A DNA stretch of 64,000 nucleotides from Haloglomus halophilum (lineage in GTDB: Archaea; Halobacteriota; Halobacteria; Halobacteriales; Haloarculaceae). The number at the start of each line of letters is the position of its first letter. The stretch's first letter is position 1. Where the stretch lies: assembly GCF_024298885.1 (NCBI RefSeq), contig NZ_CP101166.1, positions 868,001 to 932,000 on the forward strand, given 5' to 3'. The translations under genes and the position numbers were made by a program. Below the pieces are notes generated by a model. That model ran no database searches and had not been told where the DNA came from. It was given only the letters and a program-made list of their open reading frames with translations. Shown in pieces: positions 17,082 to 26,069 of this stretch.

Positions 17082-18008
17082 ATGACCGGGTGGCTCCGCC
17101 GGCGCGCGCTCGCGCTGTACGAGCGCCTGCTGGAACGCGAACTCGACGGCGCGCCGGAACACGTCGCCGTCATCCAGGACGGGAACCGCCGCTACGCCCG
17201 CCAGGCGGGCGACGAGGCCACGGACGGCCACCGCGCCGGCGCGCAGACGACCGAGCAGATGCTCCACTGGTGCAACGAGCTGGGTGTCCGCGAGCTCACC
17301 CTCTACACGTTCTCGACGGAGAACTTCGACCGACCACCCGAGCAGCGCGAGGACCTGTTCGACCTCATCGAGGACAAGCTCCGGGAGTTCGCCGACCGCG
17401 AGGAGGTCCACGAGAACGAGGTCCGCATCCGCGCCATCGGCGAACTCGACCGGCTCCCGCCTCGCGTCCGCGATGCCGTCGACTACGCCGACCGCCGGAC
17501 CGCGGGCTACGACGAGTTCCACCTCAACATCGCGCTCGCCTACGGTGGCCGCGCGGAACTCCTCTCGGCGACGCGCGCGCTCGCCAGCGACGTGGCCGAC
17601 GGTGACCTCGACCCCGCCGACATCGACGTCGGAACCATCGAAACGCAGCTGTACGAGGGGCCCGCGCGCGCCGTCGACCTCATCATCCGCACGGGCGGCG
17701 ACGAGCGCACCTCGAACTTCCTCCCGTGGCACGCCAACGGCAACGAGGCCGCCGTCTTCTTCTGCTCGCCGTACTGGCCGGAGTTCCGCCGCGTCGACTT
17801 CCTCCGCGCGGTCCGGACCTACCAGGCCCGCGAGGCATCGTGGCGCCGCACCCGGGCCGAGCGCGCGGTCGCGCTGCTCCGCGCCGTGGGCGATGCCGAA
17901 CTCGGCGAGGCTCGACGGGTACTGGGTCGGGTCCGGGACCGGGCGGACGACGAGGACCACGAGCTGGACCTGCCCGAGGCCGACGCGGCCATCGAGACGG
18001 CCGACTGA
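17082..18008 (+). CDS. uppS: cis-Prenyltransferase (undecaprenyl diphosphate synthase family)
   Basis: A 308-residue cis-prenyltransferase, which adds isopentenyl units in Z configuration to an allylic diphosphate to build the polyprenyl or dolichol-type carrier used in glycosylation. The catalytic segment AVIQDGNRRYARQ, FSTENFDRPPEQ and the C-terminal IIRTGGDERTSNFLPW are the family signatures. The protein carries an Asp/Glu-rich tail beyond the usual 250 residues. The ATG at 17082 was chosen over 17037 because a TATA-like CATACT lies 25 nt upstream. It is divergent from cspA. Confidence 0.9.
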   Translation: MTGWLRRRALALYERLLERELDGAPEHVAVIQDGNRRYARQAGDEATDGHRAGAQTTEQMLHWCNELGVRELTLYTFSTENFDRPPEQREDLFDLIEDKLREFADREEVHENEVRIRAIGELDRLPPRVRDAVDYADRRTAGYDEFHLNIALAYGGRAELLSATRALASDVADGDLDPADIDVGTIETQLYEGPARAVDLIIRTGGDERTSNFLPWHANGNEAAVFFCSPYWPEFRRVDFLRAVRTYQAREASWRRTRAERAVALLRAVGDAELGEARRVLGRVRDRADDEDHELDLPEADAAIETAD

Positions 18009-18025
18009 GCGCCGGCGACAGGTGT

Positions 18026-18850
18026 CTACTTCGGGGGTCGCAGGCGGTAGTAGCGCCGGTTCAGCTCGAACATGTACCCCTCCCGCATCGACTTCAGCAC
18101 CGCGTAGGTGAGGAAGCCGCCCACGAAGGGCAGCAGGAACGTCAGGTCGAACAGCAGGTGCGGTGCCACCGGCACGAGGTTCTTCGCGGAGTACGCAGCG
18201 ATGGTGAACGCGAACGTGACGCCGGCGACACCGACGGCAGCCCAGAACGGCTGCTCGACGGGGCGCCGGGCCGCACCCTTATTCAGGAACGGCACGATGG
18301 CGATGAAACCCACGACGACCAGATTGGCGACGACACCGTAGGTCCGGTCGGCCATCAGCTTCTCCCCGCCCAGCAACGCCAGGTCCGGGTTCAGCGGCCC
18401 GAGCTTGAGCAGCCCGAACGACCAGTAGAGATACCAGTCCGGCAGGATGACCGCCGGCGTCTGGTTCGGATTGGCTGGCGCCCCGATATGGGGTGGGAGG
18501 GCGGCTGCGAGGAAGACGACCATCCCGACGAAGAAGCTCGTCAGCGCGAGGTTCCGGATCATCTCGTGGGGCCACACCGGGAACGCCAGCACGTCCCGCT
18601 CGACGTAGTCGCTCTCCGTCCGCAGGTCCTGATCCTCGCGGCGCGCCCGCTCGAAGTACTCGTAGGTGATCTGTGAGAGCCCCTGCGTGCGCTCCTTGCG
18701 CTCGCCCCAGGTCGGCGTCTCGTCGTCCGGCGCGACGACGCCGCTTCCGTCAGAGCGGACCTCTGACGAGGCTCGGCTCGCGTCGCTCGCCTCGTCGTCG
18801 CCGGTCCGTGGCTGGTCTCGGTCCGTCTGCTCGTCGGAATCGTCGGTCAT
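18026..18850 (-). CDS. Cytochrome b C-terminal-type subunit of a bc complex
   Basis: A 274-residue protein with an acidic, disordered N-terminal region (about 1-70) and a membrane domain of four or so helices. ILPDWYLYWSFGLLKLGP contains PDWY, the counterpart of the PEWY quinol-site motif of cytochrome b/subunit IV. The protein therefore resembles the C-terminal half (PetD type) of a split cytochrome b. The haem-binding N-terminal half, and a Rieske partner, are not adjacent; a Rieske protein 3.2 kb away differs in context. The ATG at 18850 was chosen because the longer in-frame extension is low-complexity. Divergent from the HTH-10 gene. Confidence 0.75.
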   Translation of the reverse strand: MTDDSDEQTDRDQPRTGDDEASDASRASSEVRSDGSGVVAPDDETPTWGERKERTQGLSQITYEYFERARREDQDLRTESDYVERDVLAFPVWPHEMIRNLALTSFFVGMVVFLAAALPPHIGAPANPNQTPAVILPDWYLYWSFGLLKLGPLNPDLALLGGEKLMADRTYGVVANLVVVGFIAIVPFLNKGAARRPVEQPFWAAVGVAGVTFAFTIAAYSAKNLVPVAPHLLFDLTFLLPFVGGFLTYAVLKSMREGYMFELNRRYYRLRPPK

Positions 18851-19021
18851 TCGTTGGAGGGTGGGTGATAGCTGTGGTTCACGGACCGATGCGGGCGGCG
18901 TGGAAGGCCGGTCCGTGGGCAGGGCGGTACCGCCGTCGTCCATCGAAACGGGGGGCTGGGACGATTCCCTGTCGGAGGTCATCCGGACGGCTTTAAGTCG
19001 GGCACTCGGCTAGCCGACGGT

Positions 19022-19678
19022 ATGCGGTACCTGACGGTCCGACTGGTCCCCCGAGATCAGCCGGGGTTCCACCCACTCGGTGAGCGACTGCTGGCGGAGC
19101 CCTCCCTCCAGCGCGAGGCGGTCCATCACTTCGAACTCCTCGACGACGGGACGCTCCTGTTGCTCGCGGAGGGGAGTGGCGACCGCGACCGCTACGAGGA
19201 GATCATGGCGTCCGAACCCACCGTCCGCGACTACATGGTCTCGGGCGAGGAGCGCTGGATGGCGGTCAGCCAGTTCGAAGCGAACGAGGCCATCCGGGAG
19301 GTACTGGCGTGGCAGCAGCGCGAGGACATCGTCGTCGAGACGCCGGTGCAGTTCCAGCAGGACGGGAGCCAGCAGATGACACTCATCGGCGAGGACGAAT
19401 CGTTCCGGGCGCTGTACGAGGAGGCGACATCGCTGGACTCGTTCGACATCGAGGTCGTCGAGACCGGCGAGTACACACCGGATACCGACCGGCTGGCCCG
19501 GACGCTCACCACCCGGCAGCAGGAGATCATGGCCGCGGCCGTCGACCTCGGCTACTACCGGGAACCACGGGAGGCCACACACGAGGACATCGCCGGGGCG
19601 CTCGACCTGTCACCGTCCGCCGTCGGCAAGCACCTGCGCCGGGTCGAGGAACGGGTGTTCGCCGCGCTGGCCAGGTGA
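19022..19678 (+). CDS. Bacterio-opsin activator-like HTH-10 regulator
   Basis: A 218-residue protein of the haloarchaeal Bat-type group. The N-terminal two thirds is a sensor-like domain with no clear ligand motif. The C-terminus carries the HTH-10 domain: LTTRQQEIMAAAVDLGYY (about 160-177) followed by ATHEDIAGALDLSPSAVGKH. In this family it acts as a DNA-binding module. The gene is divergent from the cytochrome b-type gene across about 170 bp, so control of that gene is possible but unproven. Confidence 0.82.
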   Translation: MRYLTVRLVPRDQPGFHPLGERLLAEPSLQREAVHHFELLDDGTLLLLAEGSGDRDRYEEIMASEPTVRDYMVSGEERWMAVSQFEANEAIREVLAWQQREDIVVETPVQFQQDGSQQMTLIGEDESFRALYEEATSLDSFDIEVVETGEYTPDTDRLARTLTTRQQEIMAAAVDLGYYREPREATHEDIAGALDLSPSAVGKHLRRVEERVFAALAR

Positions 19679-19733
19679 CCACGTCCACCGGCGCATCGAC
19701 CGATATATGCCCGCCGCCGAACACGACGCCTGC

Positions 19734-20174
19734 ATGAGCCTGCGCGTCGCCATCGGGGCCCCGTTCCAGCGCGAGGGGACCTCGGAACTCCCGGAGGGGA
19801 CGTTCTTCAAGAAGCTCTCGCTCGATTGGGAGTGGTTCACCCCCGACCAGGCCCGCCGTCTGGCGGACATCGGCGTCGGCGAGGGCCTGCTGAAGCGCGA
19901 GGAGAACCGGCTCGTGGCGCAGTTCGACCCCGCCACGGTGGAGGTGCCCGAGGAGTTCCAGCCCGACGAGTCGCTGCTCCAGGAGCGCTCGACGTTCGAC
20001 CGCATCCTCTCGGCACTCGCGGGGGAGGGCGTCGAGAAGCAGGAGGCCGTCGCCGCGATGAACCGCCTGAAGGCCGACCGTGGGCTGACGATGGACGGCG
20101 CCGCCGTCCTCTACGCCCACCGACAGGGTGCCGACGTGGCCGGCCTCGCCGAGCGCGCCCGGGAGGAGCTGTAG
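19734..20174 (+). CDS. DUF2240 family protein
   Basis: A 146-residue protein matching DUF2240, an uncharacterised archaeal family. Conserved parts are SLRVAIGAPFQREGTSEL, LSLDWEWFTPDQARRL and the C-terminal helical segment EAVAAMNRLKADRGL. The start at 19734 gives MSLRVAIGAPF, the family N-terminus; an ATG 27 nt upstream is less likely. Its stop shares a base with the GTG start of the next gene (TAGTG), so the two are translationally coupled. Confidence 0.75.
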   Translation: MSLRVAIGAPFQREGTSELPEGTFFKKLSLDWEWFTPDQARRLADIGVGEGLLKREENRLVAQFDPATVEVPEEFQPDESLLQERSTFDRILSALAGEGVEKQEAVAAMNRLKADRGLTMDGAAVLYAHRQGADVAGLAERAREEL

Positions 20175-20629
20175 TGGTCGACGAGCGCGTCACGGACGGC
20201 CGGCGCATCGCGCAGCTGCTCGCCGCGGAACTGCGCGGCCACGAGCACGGTGCGCTCGGTCGCCTCGCGGTGACGGACGTCCGCGACGTGGAGGGGAGCG
20301 AGCACGGCGAGTTCGCCTACGGTGTGGCGCTCCTGCCGCCCGGCGAGACGGCCGACCGACGCAATCCGGATGTGGAGACGCGCGAGGCGGTCGACCGCCT
20401 CGCGGACGTGTACGTCCACACCGACCGGGCGCGCGTGGAGTTCCGGCTGGCGCCTGATGCGGCCGCCAACGCGGGACAGGAGGCCGCTGCCGAGGAGGCG
20501 TCGGGGCTGCGCGTGCGGCCGAAGGCCACGACGCCGCCGCGGACGCTGCTGTTCCTGGAGTCGGGCGTCGCGGCGAAGCGGGCGCTCCCGGTGTTCCGGG
20601 CCGTGGTCGAGGCCAGCGATAAATCGTGA
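20174..20629 (+). CDS. Conserved haloarchaeal protein, function unknown
   Basis: A 151-residue acidic, soluble protein with a GTG start that overlaps the preceding stop by one base. It begins VVDERVTDGRRIAQLLAAEL and ends LLFLESGVAAKRALPVFRAV. It has no motif I recognise, but the overlap with the DUF2240 gene shows it is translated as part of a two-gene unit. The gene ends at a short AT-rich stretch (20630-20714) between it and the convergent agmatinase gene. Confidence 0.65.
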   Translation: MVDERVTDGRRIAQLLAAELRGHEHGALGRLAVTDVRDVEGSEHGEFAYGVALLPPGETADRRNPDVETREAVDRLADVYVHTDRARVEFRLAPDAAANAGQEAAAEEASGLRVRPKATTPPRTLLFLESGVAAKRALPVFRAVVEASDKS

Positions 20630-20714
20630 GTCCCCCATATCATCAGAATATCAGAAATTATCGCGCTTTTGAGCCCATATAGCGGAGAAACGCCGCCAGT
20701 TCCGAAGCGTTGAT

Positions 20715-21527
20715 TCAGTCCTCCGATATGGCGTGCGCGAACACGAACTCTCTGAGGAGTTTCGCCCCCAGCACCGCGGCCTGCCCGTCGTCGCGGTCGT
20801 TGACCTCCACGAGGTCGAACCCCTCGGCGTGCGGAGCGACCGCCCGCACCACATCGCGCATCTCGCGGCTCGACAGCCCGAACGGCTCCGGGGTGCCCGT
20901 CCCGGGCGCGACGCCCGGGTCCGCGGCGTCGATGTCGACGCTCAGGTAGACCGACTCGTCCCCGAAGTCGGGCGACCAGTCGGATACGTCCTCGGGCACC
21001 ACGACCGTCACGTCCGCCTCGCTTGCCCGGTCCCACTCGGCCTCGCTGCCCGCCCGCGCGCCCAGCACGACCGCGCGGTCCGCGGTGTCGAGCGCGTGCC
21101 GGGTGACGGTGCTGTGCGAGAGGGGGTCGCCACCAAGGTCCTCGCGCAGGTCGAGATGCGCATCCAGGCAGACGAACACGTCCGGCTCGACGGCCCGGAC
21201 GCCCGCCACCGAGACGGTGTGCTCGCCGCCGACGAGCAGCGGGACAGCCCCGTCCGCCCGGCCATCACCCAACTGGTCGGCGAGGAAGCCGAGATAGTCG
21301 TCGGTGTCGGCCCACGGCTCGATGTCGCCGGCGTCGTGGACCGCACGGTCGGTGAAGTGTGCGTCCGTGTGGTGGTCGTAGTCCTCGAAGCCCCGGGCGT
21401 AGCGCCGGACCTCGTCGGGGCCGAATCTGGTTCCGGGCTGGAAGGAGGTCGAGCGGTCCAGCGGCGCGCCGACGAGGACGTAGTCGGCGGCCGAACGGGC
21501 AGCGTTCGCGCCGGGGAACTGGGTCAC
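20715..21527 (-). CDS. speB: Agmatinase/ureohydrolase
   Basis: A 270-residue ureohydrolase. The binuclear manganese ligands are in GGEHTVS (about 99-105), CLDAHLDLRED and SVDIDAADPGVAPGTG. Agmatinase makes putrescine and urea from agmatine. In Haloferax volcanii the homologous gene lies beside the aIF5A gene and is needed for deoxyhypusine formation on aIF5A, probably acting on an agmatine-modified lysine. The same gene pair is present here: aIF5A ends 34 bp upstream of this start on the same strand. The hypusination role is taken from that work and from context. Confidence 0.88.
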   Translation of the reverse strand: MTQFPGANAARSAADYVLVGAPLDRSTSFQPGTRFGPDEVRRYARGFEDYDHHTDAHFTDRAVHDAGDIEPWADTDDYLGFLADQLGDGRADGAVPLLVGGEHTVSVAGVRAVEPDVFVCLDAHLDLREDLGGDPLSHSTVTRHALDTADRAVVLGARAGSEAEWDRASEADVTVVVPEDVSDWSPDFGDESVYLSVDIDAADPGVAPGTGTPEPFGLSSREMRDVVRAVAPHAEGFDLVEVNDRDDGQAAVLGAKLLREFVFAHAISED

Positions 21528-21561
21528 GGTGTGAGGAGAGGAACTGCTCGGCGGGGCGGCC

Positions 21562-21936
21562 TCAGACCAGCTTGCGGTTGCCCTCGTACTCGAGGTACTC
21601 GATCTCGTCGTCGGCCGTGATATCCTCGCTACCGGGGATACGCATCGTGATGGTCTCGTACGTCTCGAGGTCCATCACCTGCATCTCACCGTCGGACGCG
21701 GAGACGACCTGCCCCTGCTTGCGCTCGATGATGGGGACCCACACCTTCGCGTCGACGGGCTGGGTGAAGTTGCGCTTCTGCCCGTCGAAGACGCCCGTCC
21801 CCTCGACACGGGCCTTCGCGCTGCCGTGTTTGCCGGGCTTGGACGTGCTGTACGCCGTGATCTTCGAGGGGGTGTCCTCGATCATCACGTAGTTCCCCTC
21901 CTGTAGTTCGCGAACCTCCGTCTGCTCTCGCGCCAT
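21562..21936 (-). CDS. eif5A: Translation initiation factor aIF5A
   Basis: A 124-residue aIF5A, the archaeal counterpart of eIF5A/EF-P, which relieves ribosome stalling at difficult peptide bonds. Lys36 in [10 protein letters not shown] is the lysine expected to be converted to deoxyhypusine or hypusine. The C-terminal OB-fold ([20 protein letters not shown]) follows. The ATG at 21936 is supported by a TATA box (TTTATA on the minus strand, 21961-21967) 28 nt upstream. The downstream agmatinase is functionally linked. Confidence 0.96.
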   Translation of the reverse strand: MAREQTEVRELQEGNYVMIEDTPSKITAYSTSKPGKHGSAKARVEGTGVFDGQKRNFTQPVDAKVWVPIIERKQGQVVSASDGEMQVMDLETYETITMRIPGSEDITADDEIEYLEYEGNRKLV

Positions 21937-21960
21937 GCTCTGGCGTTCCGGTTGCGCCGG

Positions 21961-21967
21961 TATAAAC
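21961..21967 (-). promoter_or_regulatory. TATA box of the aIF5A-speB operon
   Basis: GTTTATA on the minus strand is centred 28 nt before the aIF5A ATG. It is a clean leaderless promoter. Confidence 0.65.
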
Positions 21968-22051
21968 GGTACGGAACGGGTGAGCGGGGCTGGCGCCACT
22001 CACCCAGGGAGTGCGGCCAGCACGAGCAACACCGGCCCCGAGTTCCGGCGG

Positions 22052-22489
22052 TCAGAACGTCATATGCGAAGTGGAGCCGGGCATATCGTCGTCATCGTCG
22101 TCCTCGGACCCGGCATCGGCGGGTCCGGCGTGGCTGAACGCCACGTCCTCGTCGGTCAGATACACCTGGCCGAGTTCCTCGGTCACGTCGACCTCGGCGA
22201 GCGTCGAACCTGCGGCCTTGCCGTTGTCGCAGTAGCCCGTCGCGGCGTCGAAGACGGAGCCGTGCTTCGGACAGACGATGCCGCCGTCGCGCATCACGGC
22301 GCCGATGTCCTCGCGGTAGAGTTCCTGGTCCGTCTCGTGCTGGCAGTAGTTCTTCCATGCCGCGATACCGTCGTCGAGTTCGACGAGGAAGACCTCTCGA
22401 AGGGAGCCATCCGGCTCCTCGACGGTGAACAGCCAGCCGCCCTGCTCGGGCACGTCGTCGGCGCTCGTCAGGTGCGTGCGGGGGGACAC
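22052..22489 (-). CDS. Rieske-type [2Fe-2S] protein
   Basis: A 145-residue soluble Rieske protein with GTG start. Both cluster-binding motifs are present: C49-x-H51 in NYCQHE and C73-x-x-H76 in CPKHGSVFD, spaced like Rieske ferredoxins of dioxygenase or nitrite-reductase small-subunit type. There is no N-terminal membrane helix, so it is unlikely to be the bc-complex Rieske subunit; the C-terminus is Asp-rich. The electron-transfer partner is unknown. A TATA-like AAAACT (22513-22520) is 27 nt upstream of the GTG and fixes the start. Confidence 0.85.
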   Translation of the reverse strand: MSPRTHLTSADDVPEQGGWLFTVEEPDGSLREVFLVELDDGIAAWKNYCQHETDQELYREDIGAVMRDGGIVCPKHGSVFDAATGYCDNGKAAGSTLAEVDVTEELGQVYLTDEDVAFSHAGPADAGSEDDDDDDMPGSTSHMTF

Positions 22490-22578
22490 GGGGCCGCGTT
22501 GCGGGGGGATCGACAAAACTCCGCCGACGGATATCGACGGGTTCGCGGCTGCGGCCCCGGGGGATGCCCCGCGGGGGG

Positions 22579-23427
22579 TCAGTCGGCCGCCTGGCCGCCG
22601 TCGACCGGAATCGTGTGTCCGGTGATGTACGAGGCGTCGGTCGAGCAGAGGAACGCCACCACGCCGGCGATCTCCTCCGGGTCGGCGACCCGGTCCATCG
22701 GAACGTCCCGCATCGCCGAGGTGTCGAAGTCGGCCCGGAGCGTGCGAATCGTCAGCCGGAGCAACTGGACCGCCCGGCAGAGCCGGTCCAGGAGCGACGG
22801 GGAATCGCCGCCGCCGACCGCGCCGGACTCCCCCAGCAGGCCGGACTGGATGTTCGTCCGCGTCGGGCCAGGGGCGACCGCGTTGATCCGGATGTCCCGG
22901 TCGGCGTACTCGAGCGCGACCGACTTCGTCAGCCCGACGACGCCGTGCTTGCTGGCGGAGTAGCTGGAGAGCCCACCCATCCCGACCAGCCCGGCCTCGG
23001 AGGCGGTGTTGACGATGGCACCGCCGCCCTGGCGCCGCATCGCCGGTATTTCGGCCTTCAGGCACGCCCAGACGCCCTTCAGGTTGACATCGATCAGCCG
23101 GTCCCACTGTTCCTCGGCGATCCCCGTCACCTCCACGAAGTCGGTGAGGATGCCCGCGTTGTTGTGCGCGAAGTCGAGCCCGCCGTACGTCTCGACCACG
23201 GTGTCGACCATCCGGCGGGTGGACTCGAGCGAGGAGACATCGACCTCGACGAAGGTCGCGCTCCCGCCGCCATCCTCGATCAGGTCGACCGTTTCGCGAC
23301 CGGGGCCCTCGACGATGTCCGCGACGACGACGTTCGCGCCCTCCTCGGCGAACCGGAGCGCCGACGCCCGGCCGATTCCCGACCCGGCCCCGGTCACGAG
23401 TGCCGTCCTGTCGGTCAGTCCCTTCAT
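22579..23427 (-). CDS. Short-chain dehydrogenase/reductase
   Basis: A 282-residue classical [11 protein letters not shown] (12-19) is the NAD(P)-binding loop, NNAG is at 89-92, and the catalytic Ser/Tyr/Lys are S143, Y156 and K160 in YSASK. The C-terminal PVDGGQAAD is typical. Compared with family members it has an inserted, partly Gly/Ser-rich and then Leu/Arg-rich segment of about 40 residues after [10 protein letters not shown], before [17 protein letters not shown]. The substrate is unknown; these enzymes oxidise or reduce alcohols, ketones, sugars or steroids. It is divergent from crtD. Confidence 0.88.
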   Translation of the reverse strand: MKGLTDRTALVTGAGSGIGRASALRFAEEGANVVVADIVEGPGRETVDLIEDGGGSATFVEVDVSSLESTRRMVDTVVETYGGLDFAHNNAGILTDFVEVTGIAEEQWDRLIDVNLKGVWACLKAEIPAMRRQGGGAIVNTASEAGLVGMGGLSSYSASKHGVVGLTKSVALEYADRDIRINAVAPGPTRTNIQSGLLGESGAVGGGDSPSLLDRLCRAVQLLRLTIRTLRADFDTSAMRDVPMDRVADPEEIAGVVAFLCSTDASYITGHTIPVDGGQAAD

Positions 23428-23513
23428 CCTCGATGGCCCGTCGACCAGTCAGTTAACCGTATCCCCAGTACCGTCCAGCGGGAGTCGGTCGCGGACCGCC
23501 GCCACCGGGCCCC

Positions 23514-23519
23514 TTTTGT
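23514..23519 (+). promoter_or_regulatory. TATA-like promoter of crtD
   Basis: TTTTGT lies about 26 nt before the crtD ATG at 23543, which supports that start and a leaderless transcript for crtD-lyeJ. Confidence 0.45.
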
Positions 23520-23542
23520 CCGCTCCAGCCGAATACGGAGCT

Positions 23543-25162
23543 ATGCAAGGGCTCGGCGGCGAACGGATCGCCGTGATCGGTGGCGGCTTCGGCGGCCTCT
23601 CGACGGCCTGTTATCTCGCGGACGCGGGGGCGGACGTGACCGTCTTCGAGAAGAACGAGCAGCTCGGAGGGCGTGCCTCCCGGCTGGAGGCCGAGGGATT
23701 CAAATTCGACATGGGGCCCTCGTGGTACCTGATGCCGGACGTCTTCGAGCGGTTCTTCGGCCACTTCGGGCGAGCGCCCGAGGACTACTACTCGCTGACG
23801 CGGCTCGACCCGCACTACCGCATCTTCTTCAAGGACGGCGACCGGGTCGACATGGTCCCGGACCGCGACGCCAACGCCGAGACGTTCGAGTCCTACGCCG
23901 AGGGCGCGGGCGAGACGTTCCAGGAGTACCTCGATACCTCGGAGTACCACTACGAGACCGCGATGGACAACTTCGTCTACGAGGACCGCTCCTCGCTCCG
24001 GGATTTCGTTGACCTCGACGTGATGAAGGCCGCGCCGGTCGGCCTCAAGTTGCTCGGGACGATGGACGGCTACGTCTCGAACCACTTCGACCACCCGAAG
24101 CTCCAGCAGATCATGCAGTACACGCTGGTGTTCCTCGGGGGGGCGCCGAAGAACACGCCCGCGCTCTACAACATCATGAGCCACGTCGACTTCAATCTCG
24201 GCGTCTACTACCCCGACGGCGGCATCGGGGCCGTCGTCGACGCGCTGGTGGAGCTGGGCGGCGAACTCGGCGTGACCTACGAGACCGGCGCACCCATCGA
24301 GGAGATTATCACGCGCCGCGAGGGGTTCGAACTCGTCGTCGGCGAGACGGCCGACACGGGCCTCCCCACGCGGACCGAGACGGGGAGCGACGCGGCGACG
24401 GCCGTCGACGACGGCGACGGTGACGCGGTCGAGGCGACGCCCGACGGCGGTGCGACGACCGAGCGCCGCGAGCGCTTCGACTACGTCGTGAGCGACGCCG
24501 ACTACGCCCACACCGAGCAGGAGCTGCTTCCCGAACACGAGCGGGGTTACGACGCGGACTACTGGGACTCTCGCACCTACGCCCCGTCGGCGTTCCTGCT
24601 GTACATGGGCGTCGAGGGCGACGTGGACCCACTCGAGCACCACACGCTCGTCCTGCCGACCGACTGGGACGAGCACTTCGAGACCATCTTCGACGACCCG
24701 GCGTGGCCCGACGACCCCGCGTACTACGTCTGTGTCCCCTCCGAGACGGACCCGACGGTCGCGCCGGAGGGCCACAGCAACCTGTTCGTCCTCGTTCCTA
24801 TCGCGCCCGACCTGGAGGACGGCCCGGAGACCCGCGAAAAGTACCGCGAACTCGTGCTGGACGACCTCGCCGAGAACACGGGCGTCGAGTTGCGCGACCG
24901 CATCGTCTTCGAGGAGTCGTTCTCCGTCTCGGAGTTCGCCGACCGCTACAACTCGATGCAGGGCACGGCGCTCGGGATGGCCCACACGCTCCGCCAGACC
25001 GCGTTCCTCCGGCCGCCCCACCGCTCGAAGGAGGTCGACGGCCTCTACTTCACGGGGTCGTACACCACGCCCGGCATCGGCGTCCCGATGTGTCTGGTGA
25101 GTGGCCAGCACACCGCCGACTGCGTCATCGAGGACCTCGCGGGGAGCGTTCCCGACCGATAG
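23543..25162 (+). CDS. crtD: Carotenoid 3,4-desaturase (CrtD-type)
   Basis: A 539-residue FAD-dependent amine oxidase-like carotenoid desaturase. The dinucleotide motif IAVIGGGFGGLSTACYL (9-25) and the C-terminal YFTGSYTTPGIGVPMCL are family hallmarks. In Haloarcula/Haloferax-type bacterioruberin synthesis, CrtD desaturates the dihydro intermediates made by LyeJ. The gene ends one base before lyeJ. There is an acidic, Thr/Gly-rich insertion (about residues 270-305) compared with shorter homologues, which may be a halophile surface loop. The alternative, phytoene desaturase CrtI, is less likely given the lyeJ neighbour. Confidence 0.88.
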   Translation: MQGLGGERIAVIGGGFGGLSTACYLADAGADVTVFEKNEQLGGRASRLEAEGFKFDMGPSWYLMPDVFERFFGHFGRAPEDYYSLTRLDPHYRIFFKDGDRVDMVPDRDANAETFESYAEGAGETFQEYLDTSEYHYETAMDNFVYEDRSSLRDFVDLDVMKAAPVGLKLLGTMDGYVSNHFDHPKLQQIMQYTLVFLGGAPKNTPALYNIMSHVDFNLGVYYPDGGIGAVVDALVELGGELGVTYETGAPIEEIITRREGFELVVGETADTGLPTRTETGSDAATAVDDGDGDAVEATPDGGATTERRERFDYVVSDADYAHTEQELLPEHERGYDADYWDSRTYAPSAFLLYMGVEGDVDPLEHHTLVLPTDWDEHFETIFDDPAWPDDPAYYVCVPSETDPTVAPEGHSNLFVLVPIAPDLEDGPETREKYRELVLDDLAENTGVELRDRIVFEESFSVSEFADRYNSMQGTALGMAHTLRQTAFLRPPHRSKEVDGLYFTGSYTTPGIGVPMCLVSGQHTADCVIEDLAGSVPDR

Positions 25163-25163
25163 C

Positions 25164-26060
25164 ATGAGCGAGCAGGAATCGCTGGCGCTGGAGCGGGTGC
25201 TGCCGCCCGAGGACACGGCCGTCGGCTACCTGCTGCGGCTCTCGCGCCCCCGGTTCTGGCTGTACCTGGCGGGCCCTGTCGTCGTCGGGGTGGCGTACGC
25301 CGCCACGAGCGTCGGTGAGCTGTTCGCCCCGCTCGCGCTGGCGCTGTTCGCGTACTTCCTGCTCCCGGCGAACGTCTTCCTCTACGGCGTCAACGACATC
25401 TTCGACGCGGACATCGACGCCGAGAACCCGAAGAAGGAGGGCCGCGAGGTCCGCTATCGGGGCTCTCGACTCGTCGTGGCGGCGGTGGTGGTGTCGGGGC
25501 TGCTGGGGCTGGCGTTCGTCCCGTTCCTGCCGCTCGCCGCGGTCGGCGTGCTCGCCCTGTTCGGCTTCCTCGCCACGGAGTACTCGGCGCCGCCGCTCCG
25601 CTTCAAGACGACGCCGTTCCTCGATTCGCTCTCGAACGGCCTCTACATCCTCCCCGGCGTCGTGGCGTACACGGCGCTTGCCGGGCAACTGCCCCCACTG
25701 GGCGCCATCGTCGGCGGCTGGCTCTGGACGATGGGGATGCACACGTTCTCCGCGATTCCGGACATCGAACCCGACCGCGCCGCCGGCATCGAGACGACCG
25801 CGACCTACCTCGGGCGGTTCAACACCTTCCTCTACTGCGCGCTGATGTGGCTCCTGGCGGCGGTGGCGTTCGTCTACGTACATCCGTTCTTTACCGTGAT
25901 TCTGATGCTGTACCCGCTGCTCGTGTTCGGCATCACCTTCGCCCGCGTGGACGTGGACGAGGCCTACTGGTGGTATCCCATCATCAACTCGCTCGCCGGG
26001 ATGGTCATCACGATGGGCGGGCTGTACGTGCTGGTCTACGGGAACCCGTTCGTGGGGTGA
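25164..26060 (+). CDS. lyeJ: Lycopene elongase/hydratase, UbiA-type prenyltransferase
   Basis: A 298-residue polytopic UbiA-family protein. The first aspartate motif NDIFDADIDAEN (about 72-83) and second motif DIEPDRAAGIETTATYL (about 199-215) bind Mg2+ and the prenyl diphosphate. LyeJ adds C5 units to lycopene to start bacterioruberin. The gene follows crtD by one base, so they form one operon. The usual third gene, cruF, which hydrates bisanhydrobacterioruberin, is not present downstream; instead there is a convergent small membrane-protein gene. Confidence 0.9.
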   Translation: MSEQESLALERVLPPEDTAVGYLLRLSRPRFWLYLAGPVVVGVAYAATSVGELFAPLALALFAYFLLPANVFLYGVNDIFDADIDAENPKKEGREVRYRGSRLVVAAVVVSGLLGLAFVPFLPLAAVGVLALFGFLATEYSAPPLRFKTTPFLDSLSNGLYILPGVVAYTALAGQLPPLGAIVGGWLWTMGMHTFSAIPDIEPDRAAGIETTATYLGRFNTFLYCALMWLLAAVAFVYVHPFFTVILMLYPLLVFGITFARVDVDEAYWWYPIINSLAGMVITMGGLYVLVYGNPFVG

Positions 26061-26069
26061 CGACGGAAC

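Noticed and set aside
22564-24012. 482-codon plus-strand frame between the SDR and crtD
   Set aside because: It is antisense to the SDR gene and then out of frame with crtD; the Arg/Gly/Asp composition is that of a shadow.
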